Shown: positions 1 to 10,500 of the stretch, one piece after another
Layout of the letters: every line of letters starts with the position of its first letter
Position numbering within the stretch: the first letter of the stretch is position 1
NCBI GenBank assembly: GCA_964023275.1
Contig: OZ029915.1
Location: 21,480,775-21,544,774, forward strand
Source of the DNA: Norana najaformis
Lineage: Eukaryota; Annelida; Clitellata; Crassiclitellata; Hormogastridae
Reading direction: 5' to 3'
Length of the DNA stretch: 64,000 bases
Translations under genes and position numbers: made by a program
Notes under the pieces: model-generated
Told to the model about the DNA's origin: nothing
Databases searched by the model: none
The model's input: the letters and a program-made list of their open reading frames with translations, nothing else

Positions 1-204
1 AAAATCAAAGTTTAAACAATAAAACTGTAAATGTAAGTACTGTTATAACACGGTAAAAGATGAAACAATGTATCACAAAAAAACAAACGCTAGACGTCGC
101 CACCCCACACTTTCTAATCCAGTACGCTGCACTCTGCACTACAATGCTTAGTTTATGTAGCGTTCTTTTTAGTAAGTATGTTGCCGTTTATGAACGATAC
201 TCGT

Positions 205-292
205 AAAATGTAAAGGTATACGGTTTTATATAGCGACGGTATGGCCTCGAACCTGCTCATTTTGCGATGAATTTATCGGGTGAGTGTTATCC
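205..292 (-). repeat. SINE-like dispersed repeat, copy 1
   Basis: This segment shares a core with several other places in the window (near 3850, 19400, 20420 and 26570). Read on the minus strand, the shared order is GAGCAGGGTCGAGGCCATACG, then GTCGCTATATAAAA, then a tail of the ACATTTACATTT type. Short length, dispersal in both orientations and a fixed A/T-rich tail fit a SINE, but no RNA polymerase III promoter is visible in this copy. It is truncated. Confidence 0.6.
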
Positions 293-679
293 ATAAAATG
301 CACCGACGCTTATCCAGTTCTGCTGTTAATAAAACTGTTGGGCAGTTAAGGAATTTCATTTTTTTTGCTTTTTACTAGATTCAAAAACCTTCACGTTACG
401 GAACCTCTTGTAAATGGAATCTAATAACTGCCTTATTCAAGAAAGATTTATAGATAATTACACAAGTTTTATTTACCTTAATCGGTTCCGAATATGTTAG
501 TAAGGTCACTGTATAAGGTCTATGTAAATTATAATTATTAATAATTTCTCAAACTCTGTATAAATAGCCTACTGATGTTCTTCGAGAATATAATTCCTCT
601 TAATGTAGGTTGTACTGCCTATTTTGACAAAAAAAGGTTAAGAGTAGACTGGCGCAATACTTTCCAAATGCCTTCTTCT

Positions 680-850
680 CTGCTTCTGTGCGTAATATGG
701 GTGTAACAATGGACCAGGAATTGACCCTATCTGAGCACTTGAAGACAGTATGTCGAACATGCCTTATCATCTGCATCAGATCCGCACCATAGGCCTACAC
801 GACTTCCTCTCTATCAAAGCTACTTCTACCCTGACAGTGGTGTTCCTGGC
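680..850 (+). mobile_element. LINE reverse-transcriptase fragment (C-terminal part)
   Basis: The translation, with a frame change near 755, gives a GVTMDQELTLSEHLKTVCRT stretch followed by YHLHQIRTIGLHDFL. This is the pattern after the catalytic core of CR1/L2-type LINE reverse transcriptases (LGV-D--L-F--H---V-R, then YHLR-IR-IR--L). It is a short dead fragment. Confidence 0.5.
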
Positions 851-1257
851 CGAGAAGTCCTGGATTCTGGAACCCCCTGAGGACAAGACCATCAACCTTG
901 GGATTCGTGTAGATCCGATGAGATTTTAGTGTACCCCCGATTGGTGGGGCTCGTGACTTTGCTTTTAGATAGATATATGAGTAGGCCTATCATACAATAA
1001 ACAGCGTGTTTGATTTCTGCCCTGTTTCATTTCGACAAAATGTGTTTTCTTCCGTGGCTCCTCTGAGACAATGCAACGCTCTCCAGTTCCTCTTTTCTTT
1101 ACGGGCTTCGCGTCTTCGACGCTTGCTGTCTCAGAACCCCAAGTTTTACCCAGTACCTGGATTTGCCATCCTATCGTAGAGAGCAATGTATTTCAGATTA
1201 ATCCACAGCAGGCCGAAGATCTCAACGATATGCAACACAGGGTGATCTGGTTGTTCC

Positions 1258-1939
1258 CAGGCCCGCCCTTAGGGCAAGGCGAACGAGGCAACCGCCTTGG
1301 GCCCCGCGCTTTCAGGGCCCCGCGCTTTTGACTAAACATTTTTTATTACTTTTTACTACTATTACGTAACGCTTGCTTTTTAACCGACAGTAATTAAGAA
1401 AACTTTATAATAAATAAATTATTTATTTTCTTTGGGACTTTGTTTATATTGCAGGATAAAAAATAGCGTAGGCCTACTAATAAATTACCTATCAATGTCA
1501 TTGATTTAAAACTATGATGTTGCTAACGATCTGGACTATAACGAATTCATTACGGATTTTGCATCCATCAAGCTGGCAAGATTTGCTTGTGAGTAGTAAA
1601 AACATGTTAGAAGTAGAAGATACAACCGACGTTAGAGTCTATATATTGATAAACAAACTCTCAATTAGCATACCAAAATATTTTAATTATCAACATCTTT
1701 TTTGAGTTTTCATATAATCAGTTAAATGAATAAAACTGTAATTGTTGCTCTCATAGTAAAATTTTTAGCATTTTTAATTTTGAATCATTGAATATGATTT
1801 ACATTTTGTAAAATTGTATTCGATAACCAATTTAATATGGATTTCGCATTATTTTAATATATGTCGAAACGCAATTTTTTGCATGGGTCCCGCTCATCGC
1901 TTGCTGCCTCGGGCCCCGCATACTTTAGGGCCGGGCCTG
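1258..1939 (+). mobile_element. Non-autonomous hAT transposon, internally deleted, with 8-bp target duplication
   Basis: The element starts CAGGCCCGCCCTTAGGG and ends, read inward on the other strand, CAGGCCCGGCCCTAAAG, giving imperfect terminal inverted repeats of about 17 bp. It is flanked by a perfect 8-bp direct repeat GTTGTTCC at 1250-1257 and 1940-1947, the hAT target-site length. The subterminal GGCGAACGAGGCAACCGCC is also hAT-like. Near 1531-1600 a remnant reads DLDYNEFITDFASIKLARF, resembling the C-terminal dimerisation end of hAT transposases, so this looks like a deletion derivative that kept the 3' end of the gene. At 682 bp it cannot encode a transposase. Confidence 0.85.
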
Positions 1940-1962
1940 GTTGTTCCCCGCCCCTACTTCTT

Positions 1963-2047
1963 GTAAGTTAGTAAGTAAGTAAGTAAGTAAGTAAGACATT
2001 TGTTAACACGCCATATGTCCATTGGCTGAGCGAGGAATCGTAGGCGT
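1963..2047 (+). repeat. (GTAA)n microsatellite joined to a ~50-bp repeated core
   Basis: A GTAA tetranucleotide run ends at about 1995 and is followed by a core starting GACATTTGTTAACAC and passing through GGCTGAGCGAGGAATCG. The same core occurs twice at 33466-33630, there next to ATCC tetranucleotide repeats. Confidence 0.7.
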
Positions 2048-3001
2048 AAAGGAGGCAACGCTGAAGCTTCGCTATGGTCGGCCCCTCATTTCTGAGCGGC
2101 GACATCAGCTTCTTTTCCTTTCATGCTTCCATTTTGCAAGCGATTGAAGTCTATTCTATTGGTGGTCTAATAATTATCAGGACGGGAACACCTCTGATGA
2201 GTTTTCTAGAAAAGGCGCAATATAAATGTGCACTTACAAATTACAATGAAAGCGTATGACTGCCGGATACGTAATAACTGTTAAATCGCATATGTTGACA
2301 ATAATATGATGAATTGCCCCATGGATATGCTGCGACTGGTTGACGTCGACCATATGCCCTCCTTAATTAGCTCATTAAAGGATCTTTCTTCGAAAGTAAT
2401 GCTAAAAAATTAACCCTGGCCAGGTGGCCAGATGTACACCGTCTAACACTAGGAGTTTGATGAAATTTATTGCAAGTTTCTACAGCGTGCTCTATATTTT
2501 TCTTCCACTTTATTCTGTAATGCAAAGCAATTAATATTCGGACGATCATTTCAACCTACATACATCACGGTGAACTAGTTTTCGGTATTAATGAGCCAAA
2601 TGCAATTATCCATTCGGCGGATATGTCTGCTTTTGTGTCATTTTACAGATCGAATGTGTCTTGCGCCTCGACCTCTCTTTCTTTCCTTCTGTTTTTTCTT
2701 TATTTCCTTCTTATATTCTTTGTTTGTTCCTTTCTTTCCTTCTTTCTGACTTTATGCGTTTTTTGTCAGTGTCAAATCACGTCTCTCCTAGTGAATGAGT
2801 CTGTCTGTATGTACCGATGTCTGTCTGTCTCTATTTCTGTCACATATTATCAATGGTACGTAGCTGTCCTTAAACACTTTGACATCACAGGTAATGATGG
2901 TGAGTCTGATTAGACACTATCAATATACTTGAATGAAATATAGGCCTAAACGTATAAAAAATAAAGTTCAATATGAGTAGTAAGGAAAAGATTATTAATT
3001 T

Positions 3002-3082
3002 ATTACTAGACCAGAGGTGAGTATAATTACAAGATCACAGATAGGTATAATTATTAGACCACGGTAAATATAACTGGTCCAT
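3002..3082 (-). repeat. Minisatellite, reverse orientation (partner of 4638-4758)
   Basis: Degenerate units around ACTAGACCAGAGGTGAGTAT are the reverse complement of the units at 4638-4758. About three units are visible. Confidence 0.65.
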
Positions 3083-3846
3083 CTGTAAGTAAGTATATAA
3101 TCTGTAATCTGTGGCACAAACTAATAATGATAATAATAATAATAATAATTCAAATTTCGAAATTTTATAGGAAATTAGGGCTGAACTTTCCATGGTAAAT
3201 GACAGCATTTCGTTAGAATTAAAGATGCCTTATATTTGATATCGTTCGTACCAGATGCTGCAAACAAAGTTTGAACTTTAGTATGCAGATTATATATGAG
3301 AAAGTTAAACTTAGTCTTTCATCGTTTCTAGCACATGCGAAGGCTCTCCAGCTGGAAATGCAAATGCAAAATTTCCTATTCAAATCCTATTTGTACAACT
3401 TTTACGGTACCGCGAGGCAATCTAGATGCTACACGAGAAAGCTTCTCTGCAGACAAATAGGCTTACCTACAAGAATTCTCACAGGTTGTGTAGACAACGA
3501 CACGTTTAATGGAAGCTACACAAAGAATCCGTTCAACTTTAAACACATGCATAATCTGCATCGGTTAAAACTGTAGGTCTATTTGGAGGGACAACAGCAA
3601 TCCGTGAAACATTTGGAAATACATTTTGCCAATAATCAACGCATTTGCGTCACTATTCGTGAGAACCAGAAAATAGATGAGAGGAAGGAAACTAAACAGC
3701 CAGAGAAGACTTGACAGGCGACCTAGCCTGAGGTGATCGTTTTAATCTGATAAAACAGGATAATATCAGTCTGGCGTGTTAAAAGTAGAGATCTCTGCTA
3801 TTAATGTGCAATACGGATCCACACAACAAACCCGTCTAGCATTGGG

Positions 3847-3925
3847 CAAATGTAAATGTACACGGTTTTTATATAGCGACCGTATGGCCTCGACCCTGCT
3901 CATTTTGCAATGAACTGATCAGTAG
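3847..3925 (-). repeat. SINE-like dispersed repeat, copy 2
   Basis: Same family as 205-292. The + strand reads AAATGTAAATGTACACGG, then TATATAGCGACCGTATGGCC, then CTCGACCCTGCTCATTTTGC. This is one of the better preserved tails. Confidence 0.65.
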
Positions 3926-4637
3926 TCCTATACGTTAAAGATTCTTCCTATGCAAATATTTTGACTTTTTTGGAAGACCACCAGAAAAAGATTTTACGAA
4001 CAGACATTGTTTAAACTGTATTTTCAAAGAGTACAGTTGCAAAGAGCTCAGTCGTTTTTGCGGACACTCTTGCATATTTTATTGCTTGCATAGAACTTAA
4101 TGTCCGTCCTATTGTCAATCTGGTAACCACCGACAATAAACTTACCGATTGTAAGGTAAGGTTCATGAATAAGCATGTAAATTCATAACTAAAGACTTAT
4201 TGTTTCGTTTTAATAAACTTAATTAAATTGTCCGCGTCTGTTGATTTCTTTATCATAAGAAATGTCAGATGCAACCTCATGGTCCAAAGATTCATTGATT
4301 CATTAATTAATGATACTTAAAGTCGAGTGGTATTGGCCGGCAAGGGAGCTGACTGGCCACCCACCCACGTTGGGCTAAGAAATGAAGTCACTAAGACTTC
4401 ATGCCATGGCTGCCCCTTGGTGCTACCTTCACAGTCTGCTCTTCTTCTATTAGTTTTAATTAAACTTGCACATAAAGCATGCGATCCTAAGACACGAGTC
4501 CTATATAGTTCAAGACGCGATCTGTAATATTTGCTTGACACTCAACTGTACACTGACACGTGATGTTCTAGGCCTAACCTAAAGCATTTATGCTGTTGTT
4601 ACCAATATCATTGTCACTGTAGTTGTTATTCTTATTA

Positions 4638-4758
4638 GTGGTCTAGTAATTATAGGCCTACTTCTCTGTGGTCTAGTAATTATACTCTCCTCTGGTCTAG
4701 TATTTATACTGACCCTTGGTCTAGTAATTATACTCACCTCTGATCTAGTGCTTATGCT
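4638..4758 (+). repeat. Minisatellite of ~24-30 bp units (GGTCTAGTAATTATACT)
   Basis: Five units begin at about 4640, 4670, 4694, 4718 and 4743, each with GGTCTAGTA(A/T)TTATA or a close variant. The same sequence in reverse orientation lies 1.6 kb upstream. Confidence 0.75.
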
Positions 4759-4759
4759 A

Positions 4760-6249
4760 CTCCTATTTAAGATATTATGAATATCTAATAGATTTGTGTA
4801 CTCAAAGGTATGGGCAAGTTAATGTATACGCGTGGTCATTCAAAATGCGCCTTGTCATCAATTTGCATTTAGGTCCATGACTATAGTATTTTAATGGGTT
4901 TAGATAAGATCGTATGTAAAAAATTAGTCAATATCCATGAGACATATTACATAAATATATGAAACAATAGTAACAGTGGACAGCGTCGCAGATGCTTGCG
5001 ACAGAGTAGTGCATGTACTCGTATCAGCAGCCAATGTTCTGTGATTCAGAGTGAGACATACAGATGACGATGACGACGACGCTAGGTGGCGTGTAATAAA
5101 AGCGGTAAAATATCAGAGGACAAATCTGGGGCGTATGATTTAGAGACTCGGCTTCGCGATGGCTGTCCAGATGCTCGTCTACCTGCATGAGCCGGCTGCT
5201 GCTGTTGCTGCTGCGGCTGATTAACTGCGTGGCGAGTGATGTGAAACGGACGGACATATGATCGGTTAGATGCGTGCGCTGGCCTGGTCTATCGGGCGTC
5301 TAGGCCTTTAAGCTTTCGAGGATTTCAAATGCATCGCGACACGATGAATGGTGGCATTCGATGGAGCTATTATCTTGTTATTGTATTGCGTAACATTATA
5401 GGTACAGTATATGCTATATTTCGTTACTCGTTAAAGATGTATGGCATACATTCGTTTGTAATGGAAACTAAATGTATGCATGTAGGTATCTATGTATGCA
5501 TACATGTATGTATGTATGTATGTATGTAATGATGTATTTTTACAATTATACAGCTTCTCCCAGCCTAAATCATGTTTTCATTTGACAAGAACGATTATTT
5601 CATCTGCAGGTGAATGATGCTTGAATTGATTGAAAAGTCTCCACTGGAAGGCTCTTGCAGACACGCAGAACCAAAATAATTGAATTTCTTCCATGACAAT
5701 AGGTCTATAAGTTTAATACTTGATCTGTGCTGCGCTGAGATTGAGAAATGACGCCAGCCAATTGAAGCTTTGATTAGGCTCACCGACTGGCACCCTCTGG
5801 GGTTACCTTGTCCGCGCGGCTGAAGCAATCATCAGTAATCGGTTGGGCGGTCGCAGAACGACGAAAACTTCACCACAGTAGACGACCGATGCCATTCCGA
5901 AGACCATTCCAATTGTCTTTTGCATCATAAAAAATTCGTGATATTGCAGACGACATTTATGTCTGGGATCGACATTGTCTTAACTGGTTAGGGTGAAACT
6001 GTTTCAGTGTGTCAGTCGAGGTGTGCATAAATCAGTTAAGCTAAAACAGCTGTGTTAGGTCTTTTTTGCTGTATTTCAACGCAATGCTAGCGCCTCTACT
6101 TGTTGCCGAAAACAGAAAGGCAGGCTGCAAAAGGAGCTTCATCAACTAACGACGACTCTAGTCTTTGAAACGAAGCCTGATTCATAGATTAAACTTTCAC
6201 AGGGAACGAGTGGCTTCGCTAACACCGGCAAACACTGACTTTTCTTGAT
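4760..6249. other. Upstream intergenic stretch without a supported gene
   Basis: Open frames here are short and low-complexity. A GCTGCTG-rich patch lies near 5190-5220 and an ATGT-rich microsatellite at about 5500-5530. No splice-supported coding exon is visible. A non-coding 5' exon or promoter of the HCN gene could lie here but I cannot show one. Confidence 0.5.
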
Positions 6250-6302
6250 TGGTGCTATATAAGCGATTGAATGAACGAACGAATGAATGAATGAGTTAAC
6301 GG
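6250..6302 (+). promoter_or_regulatory. TATATAAG motif in a retroposon-like tail, 148 bp upstream of the HCN start codon
   Basis: GGTGCTATATAAGCGATTGA is followed by GAAC/GAAT tetranucleotides. The GCTATATAA plus (TGAA)n arrangement is typical of the 3' tails of L2-like retroposons. TATATAAG sits at 6256-6263, at a distance that would permit use as a TATA box for the downstream gene. Promoter use is inference only. Confidence 0.3.
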
Positions 6303-6403
6303 ATGGATATACACATTTTTAAAAAGCATTTGTGTGAATTCGTAATCGAGATGAATCGGGAGTCTGATTATCGCCGTCGAAATCCTTGAGCGTCGAGGAT
6401 AAC

Positions 6404-7521
6404 ATGGGCGATAACATGTACAGAATGAGCAGCCACCCGCGGTTTCATCACCCGCCAGACTACCACCAGTTGCTCGGTCGGTACGGAGGACCTCTGGAGA
6501 GAGCCAGCTCCGTTCCCGACCACCGCTACATCGCATCACAAGGCGTATTGAGGGAACGTAGTCCACTCTTCGCCGTCAAAGGAACATGCGTCAACGGCGA
6601 CGGATGCGACACGGTCGAATGCACATGCACTAGCTGCCATGGTCGAGAGGAGTCAGTCGTCGTAAGAAACAACAGGACGACCATTTCTGGGAACTGGAGC
6701 CGAAGATCAAGTATTGAGGCGGATAGTAAATGCGGAGTAGAGTTTGAGCTGAGCGATAATATAAGCCTCGCAAACAAAGTAACGAGTTCCTTTGAGGCTC
6801 CTTCATCGCAACAGAACAATGGAGGAGACTCTTCGACGACGTCCCGGGCTCTGCCTTCAAAGAAGAAAAGATGTCTTGAAGGTTTGGCTCAGCATCATCA
6901 TCGTGGCTTCATTTCGTCTGCGTCGTCCCTGTCGAGGAGAAGCGTCCTTGAGATTCCGCTCGACGAGAACAACGTCCCGCAGATCGACCGTGCCATCACT
7001 CCTCCTCCTTCGCCCGACATACCGTTCAAGGTTCGCGGTTCGACGTCGGGTGCCAAGCACCAGTACAACCGCCGTTTCGCCAGTCTTAGACTGGGCCAGT
7101 GCGGACATCTGCACGTTCCAGAGGGTCTTCGAACGGTCAAGGACTCCGGAAAGTCCAACAGCGTTACACTGGCGACCGGACAAAACGGATTTGCTCGAGT
7201 CTATAGCGTCCACGGCGGAACAGGAAGCAATGCCGAACGGCTACAGAGGAGACTGGCGAGGGATGTTCAGCTGCAGAACATCGGCGACGAGATCAGCCTC
7301 TACGGGACCCCGAAGGAGGAAATGACTCCGAACAGAGGCATGTCCAAATCGTCGACTTTCGCTAATCCCAACTACCTTCGCGAACAGATTATTGCCGTTT
7401 TCCAGCCATCGGACAACAAGTTGGCGATGAAGCTCTTTGGAAATAAGAATGCTCTAATGAAGGAGAAGATTCGACAGAAGGCTGTTGGAAAATGGGTCAT
7501 ACATCCATGTAGCAACTTTCG
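6404..7521 (+). CDS. HCN: HCN exon 1: N-terminal tail and HCN domain
   Basis: The first ATG after an in-frame stop opens 372 complete codons ending in IHPCSNF plus two bases of an Arg codon; the donor is TTTCG|GTAAGC. The tail is Ser/Arg/Pro-rich and low-conservation in appearance. It contains five cysteines in 17 residues (C62, C68, C73, C75, C78), a proline run [10 protein letters not shown] and a KKKR basic cluster. The last ~50 residues ([19 protein letters not shown], then [15 protein letters not shown]) match the HCN domain that packs against S4 and the C-linker. A frame opening at TTG 6386 would add six residues but is not a likely start. Confidence 0.93.
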
Positions 7522-10500
7522 GTAAGCAAAAACCTTCGTATCATCTTCTCTGTACTTCATAGGAAAAAACTGGGATTATGTGTGAACTGTTGTTGCTTTT
7601 GTCTTGTGGCACTATAGACGTTGAAGCTGGAAATGCCATGTTTTATGCTTAGGCGAAAAAACTAGCCTCGGCTCTAGCGCTCTACTGCATTAACACCCAT
7701 TTCTAAAAGAACCGTTTTTACTATTCTGAACAATATTTACTACATCGGTAATTTCTTCTGCCTAGTTAAACCTACTGAAATTCCGTTTCAGTCGCGTGCC
7801 CGCGGGTCACTACAATTAAAACAGTTCGCTACAACAGATCGCCTCATTTTCGTCTTTAAGTTCGCAAATGAAGCCTTTAGATCTATAGCTGTTCACTTAA
7901 TCATGTAGGTCTTATCAACTAGCCTCTTGTTTTTCTTTGTGGCTTTTAGACCCTTTAAATACGCTCGTTTTTTGCAGCTCCTTGAAGCCACATAAAAACA
8001 CGAGATCTGCAATAAGACGAACAATAAGAACTGCACGATTAAGCGAACATCTACAGATCCAAAGGCTTCATTTGCCAACTTAAAAACGAAAATAATGGCT
8101 ATCAGTTTTAGCGATCTGTTTTAATTGTATTAAGACATATCATTTAATCATACAGATCTTATCAACTAGTCTCTTTTTCTCTATGTGGCGTTTAGGCGCT
8201 GTGAATACGACACTGGAAAGCAAACAGAGGTATCCTGTTGTTGCATTATCGTGGTCGTTTTTTCGCTTCAGACGAAAGATCCTTCGTCAGTGAGACCACG
8301 AAGCATGGGAACAAAATGTGGTTCCCTAAATGTAGGCTTCTACGATATTACCTCAGCACATCGCATCAACAAAAGCGTGCAATAGCATCACGCCTTATTA
8401 TTCTTTCTTCATACCTCATAGGCCTACTGGAACAAAACTTCAAAAGGTAGATGATGCCTTTTGCGCTTTGACTTCCATTTCGTCGAGTGAATTTAGCAAT
8501 TTTTCGTCGAGTGAATTTAGCAATTTTTCGTCAATCCATTCAGTTAATAGGCCTATTAAAAACTTGTCTACTTGTTGCACTGGGGTGTCTTTAAATGCTT
8601 CAGATGAAGGACAGCATTTGCTAATCGGTCGCAGACAACCTTTATGGCTAGAATAAGCTTGATTCAGCACACAGGTGAAGCATGAGGGCTAGAATCGATT
8701 ATGGTCTATATTAGTGCTAAAGGTTCAGGGTTATATTTCCGGACTCAGTGTGACAATATGCGCTTATCGTATAGTCTGCCATATAGAGTTTTACTCGGCG
8801 CAGTGCAATTGACTTCTTCACTGAAAAAGTATTCTCGAATCTTCGCCTGATACACTCAGTTGCCGTGGATGGCCATTTCAAGTTCCTTTCAGCAGCATAC
8901 GAACGGATGCAAAGCTAGACACTTACTTGATGCATGGCTTACTTGATGATAGGCCTATGCAGCATGTAAATTCCTAATACGTCATCGAGTTATGCTCTAG
9001 AGTCATCCATTCGTATACTGCTGAAAGAAACTTGCAATGACCATCCACGGCCATTGAGTGTTTCAGGCATATACCAGAGTGGAAAAATACAAGTTGAAAA
9101 CAAACAGTGAAAACTGTATAAAAATTTTTCCAATGGACGTCAACGGCCTTTAATGTCATAAGATGTCGTTAAATATTGGAAACTACTACTAAACTGCTAA
9201 ACGTTACCTTCTTCTTAACACGCATTTTCCACTCTAGCATATGCTTGTGTCAGTATGTCTCGAACCGCCTATACAAAATGGCATTAATGCACATTTTCCA
9301 TTACCATGTTGAACCATTCTCTGTTCAGAATTTATTTTGCACCTGAAAAATAAATTTCTAATGGGCGATTTGCCAATATGGAAGCTGCGTTTAATATGTT
9401 AAATGATATAAGACGGAAACACCAAAGGACTCTCTAGAGTCTGCGTTTAGAGTCAAGCGTTGCCTCTACCAAAATATGCGTTTCTTTTACATTTCTGTAT
9501 TTTTTCAATGCGTGAGACGTTTTATCAACGGAGGTAAGATACTTTCTCTGACTTCTATTTTGGCTGGACTCTGCAAAAAGTTTCTTCTGTCTTCTTTACA
9601 TTCCGCTCATAATTCACTTTAACCTCTTACAGAAAAATGGTTAAGCATAGAATATGCCAATACAAACGTTTAAGCCAATTTTGTTCTAATTTGTTGGCAT
9701 CAGAAATATAGTTGTACTTTTGCCGACACCGGAAACATTTCTTTAGGAGAAAAGGTTTATAGCCAGTGTCACTTGCTATTCGTCAGAGATCGCACAACGC
9801 AGTAGTTCGTCTTATGTGTAGGATCAGGTTTAGGAACCATGGAGCAAGTCTTGGACACACACACACTGTAGATGTAACCAGACACTTGGATAAATCGATA
9901 GCTAAAGCTTCCCTGAGTGTGTACCGAGAATGATGCTGATTGCTGTCTGTTTTTTTGGGCAGTGTATCGCTGACACGGAGAAAGTGGCCATAATGACAGT
10001 CTAACATCCAAAGAAGCAGCTGCTTGAATAGCAGCAAAATCAGCAACAGATTGATATCATGGTAACGATCAATGAATTACAGCCAACACAGGAACAGATT
10101 TTTCTTTCAAAACAAACAACTAATGTGCATCATATAGTATATAGGCTACATATAGCCTCATATATAGCCTTCAGTAGACCTATGCATAACGTACATACTA
10201 TACTGTATGCGTGCAAAAGTCTGCAAGTCAGCCCAAATGCTGCCCTGCAGATTAATGTCTACAACTAATATGTGATGCGTCCTTGTGTTCGGTATCGAAC
10301 ACGTGATGGAATTGGTGTGATTGGCTGGCGGCGTCCTGCGGGCAGGCGAGCTGACGTCAGCAGTGATTCTTGCCGACGCGTATTTTATCACGTTGGCGCA
10401 AGGGCGGCCTACGTTTTGATGAGTCAGCAAGTATTTGGAAAACCCACGATTGCGCAATACCGGAAGGCCGGTCTAAACTAGTTTATACTGATCTGCTGTC

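Noticed and set aside
4317-4541. Overlapping frames on both strands (66 and 74 codons)
   Set aside because: No family resemblance, short, no splice borders.
6386-6403. TTG start six codons upstream of the HCN ATG
   Set aside because: Non-AUG, no support; ATG 6404 has a good context and is the first ATG after the in-frame stop at 6365.
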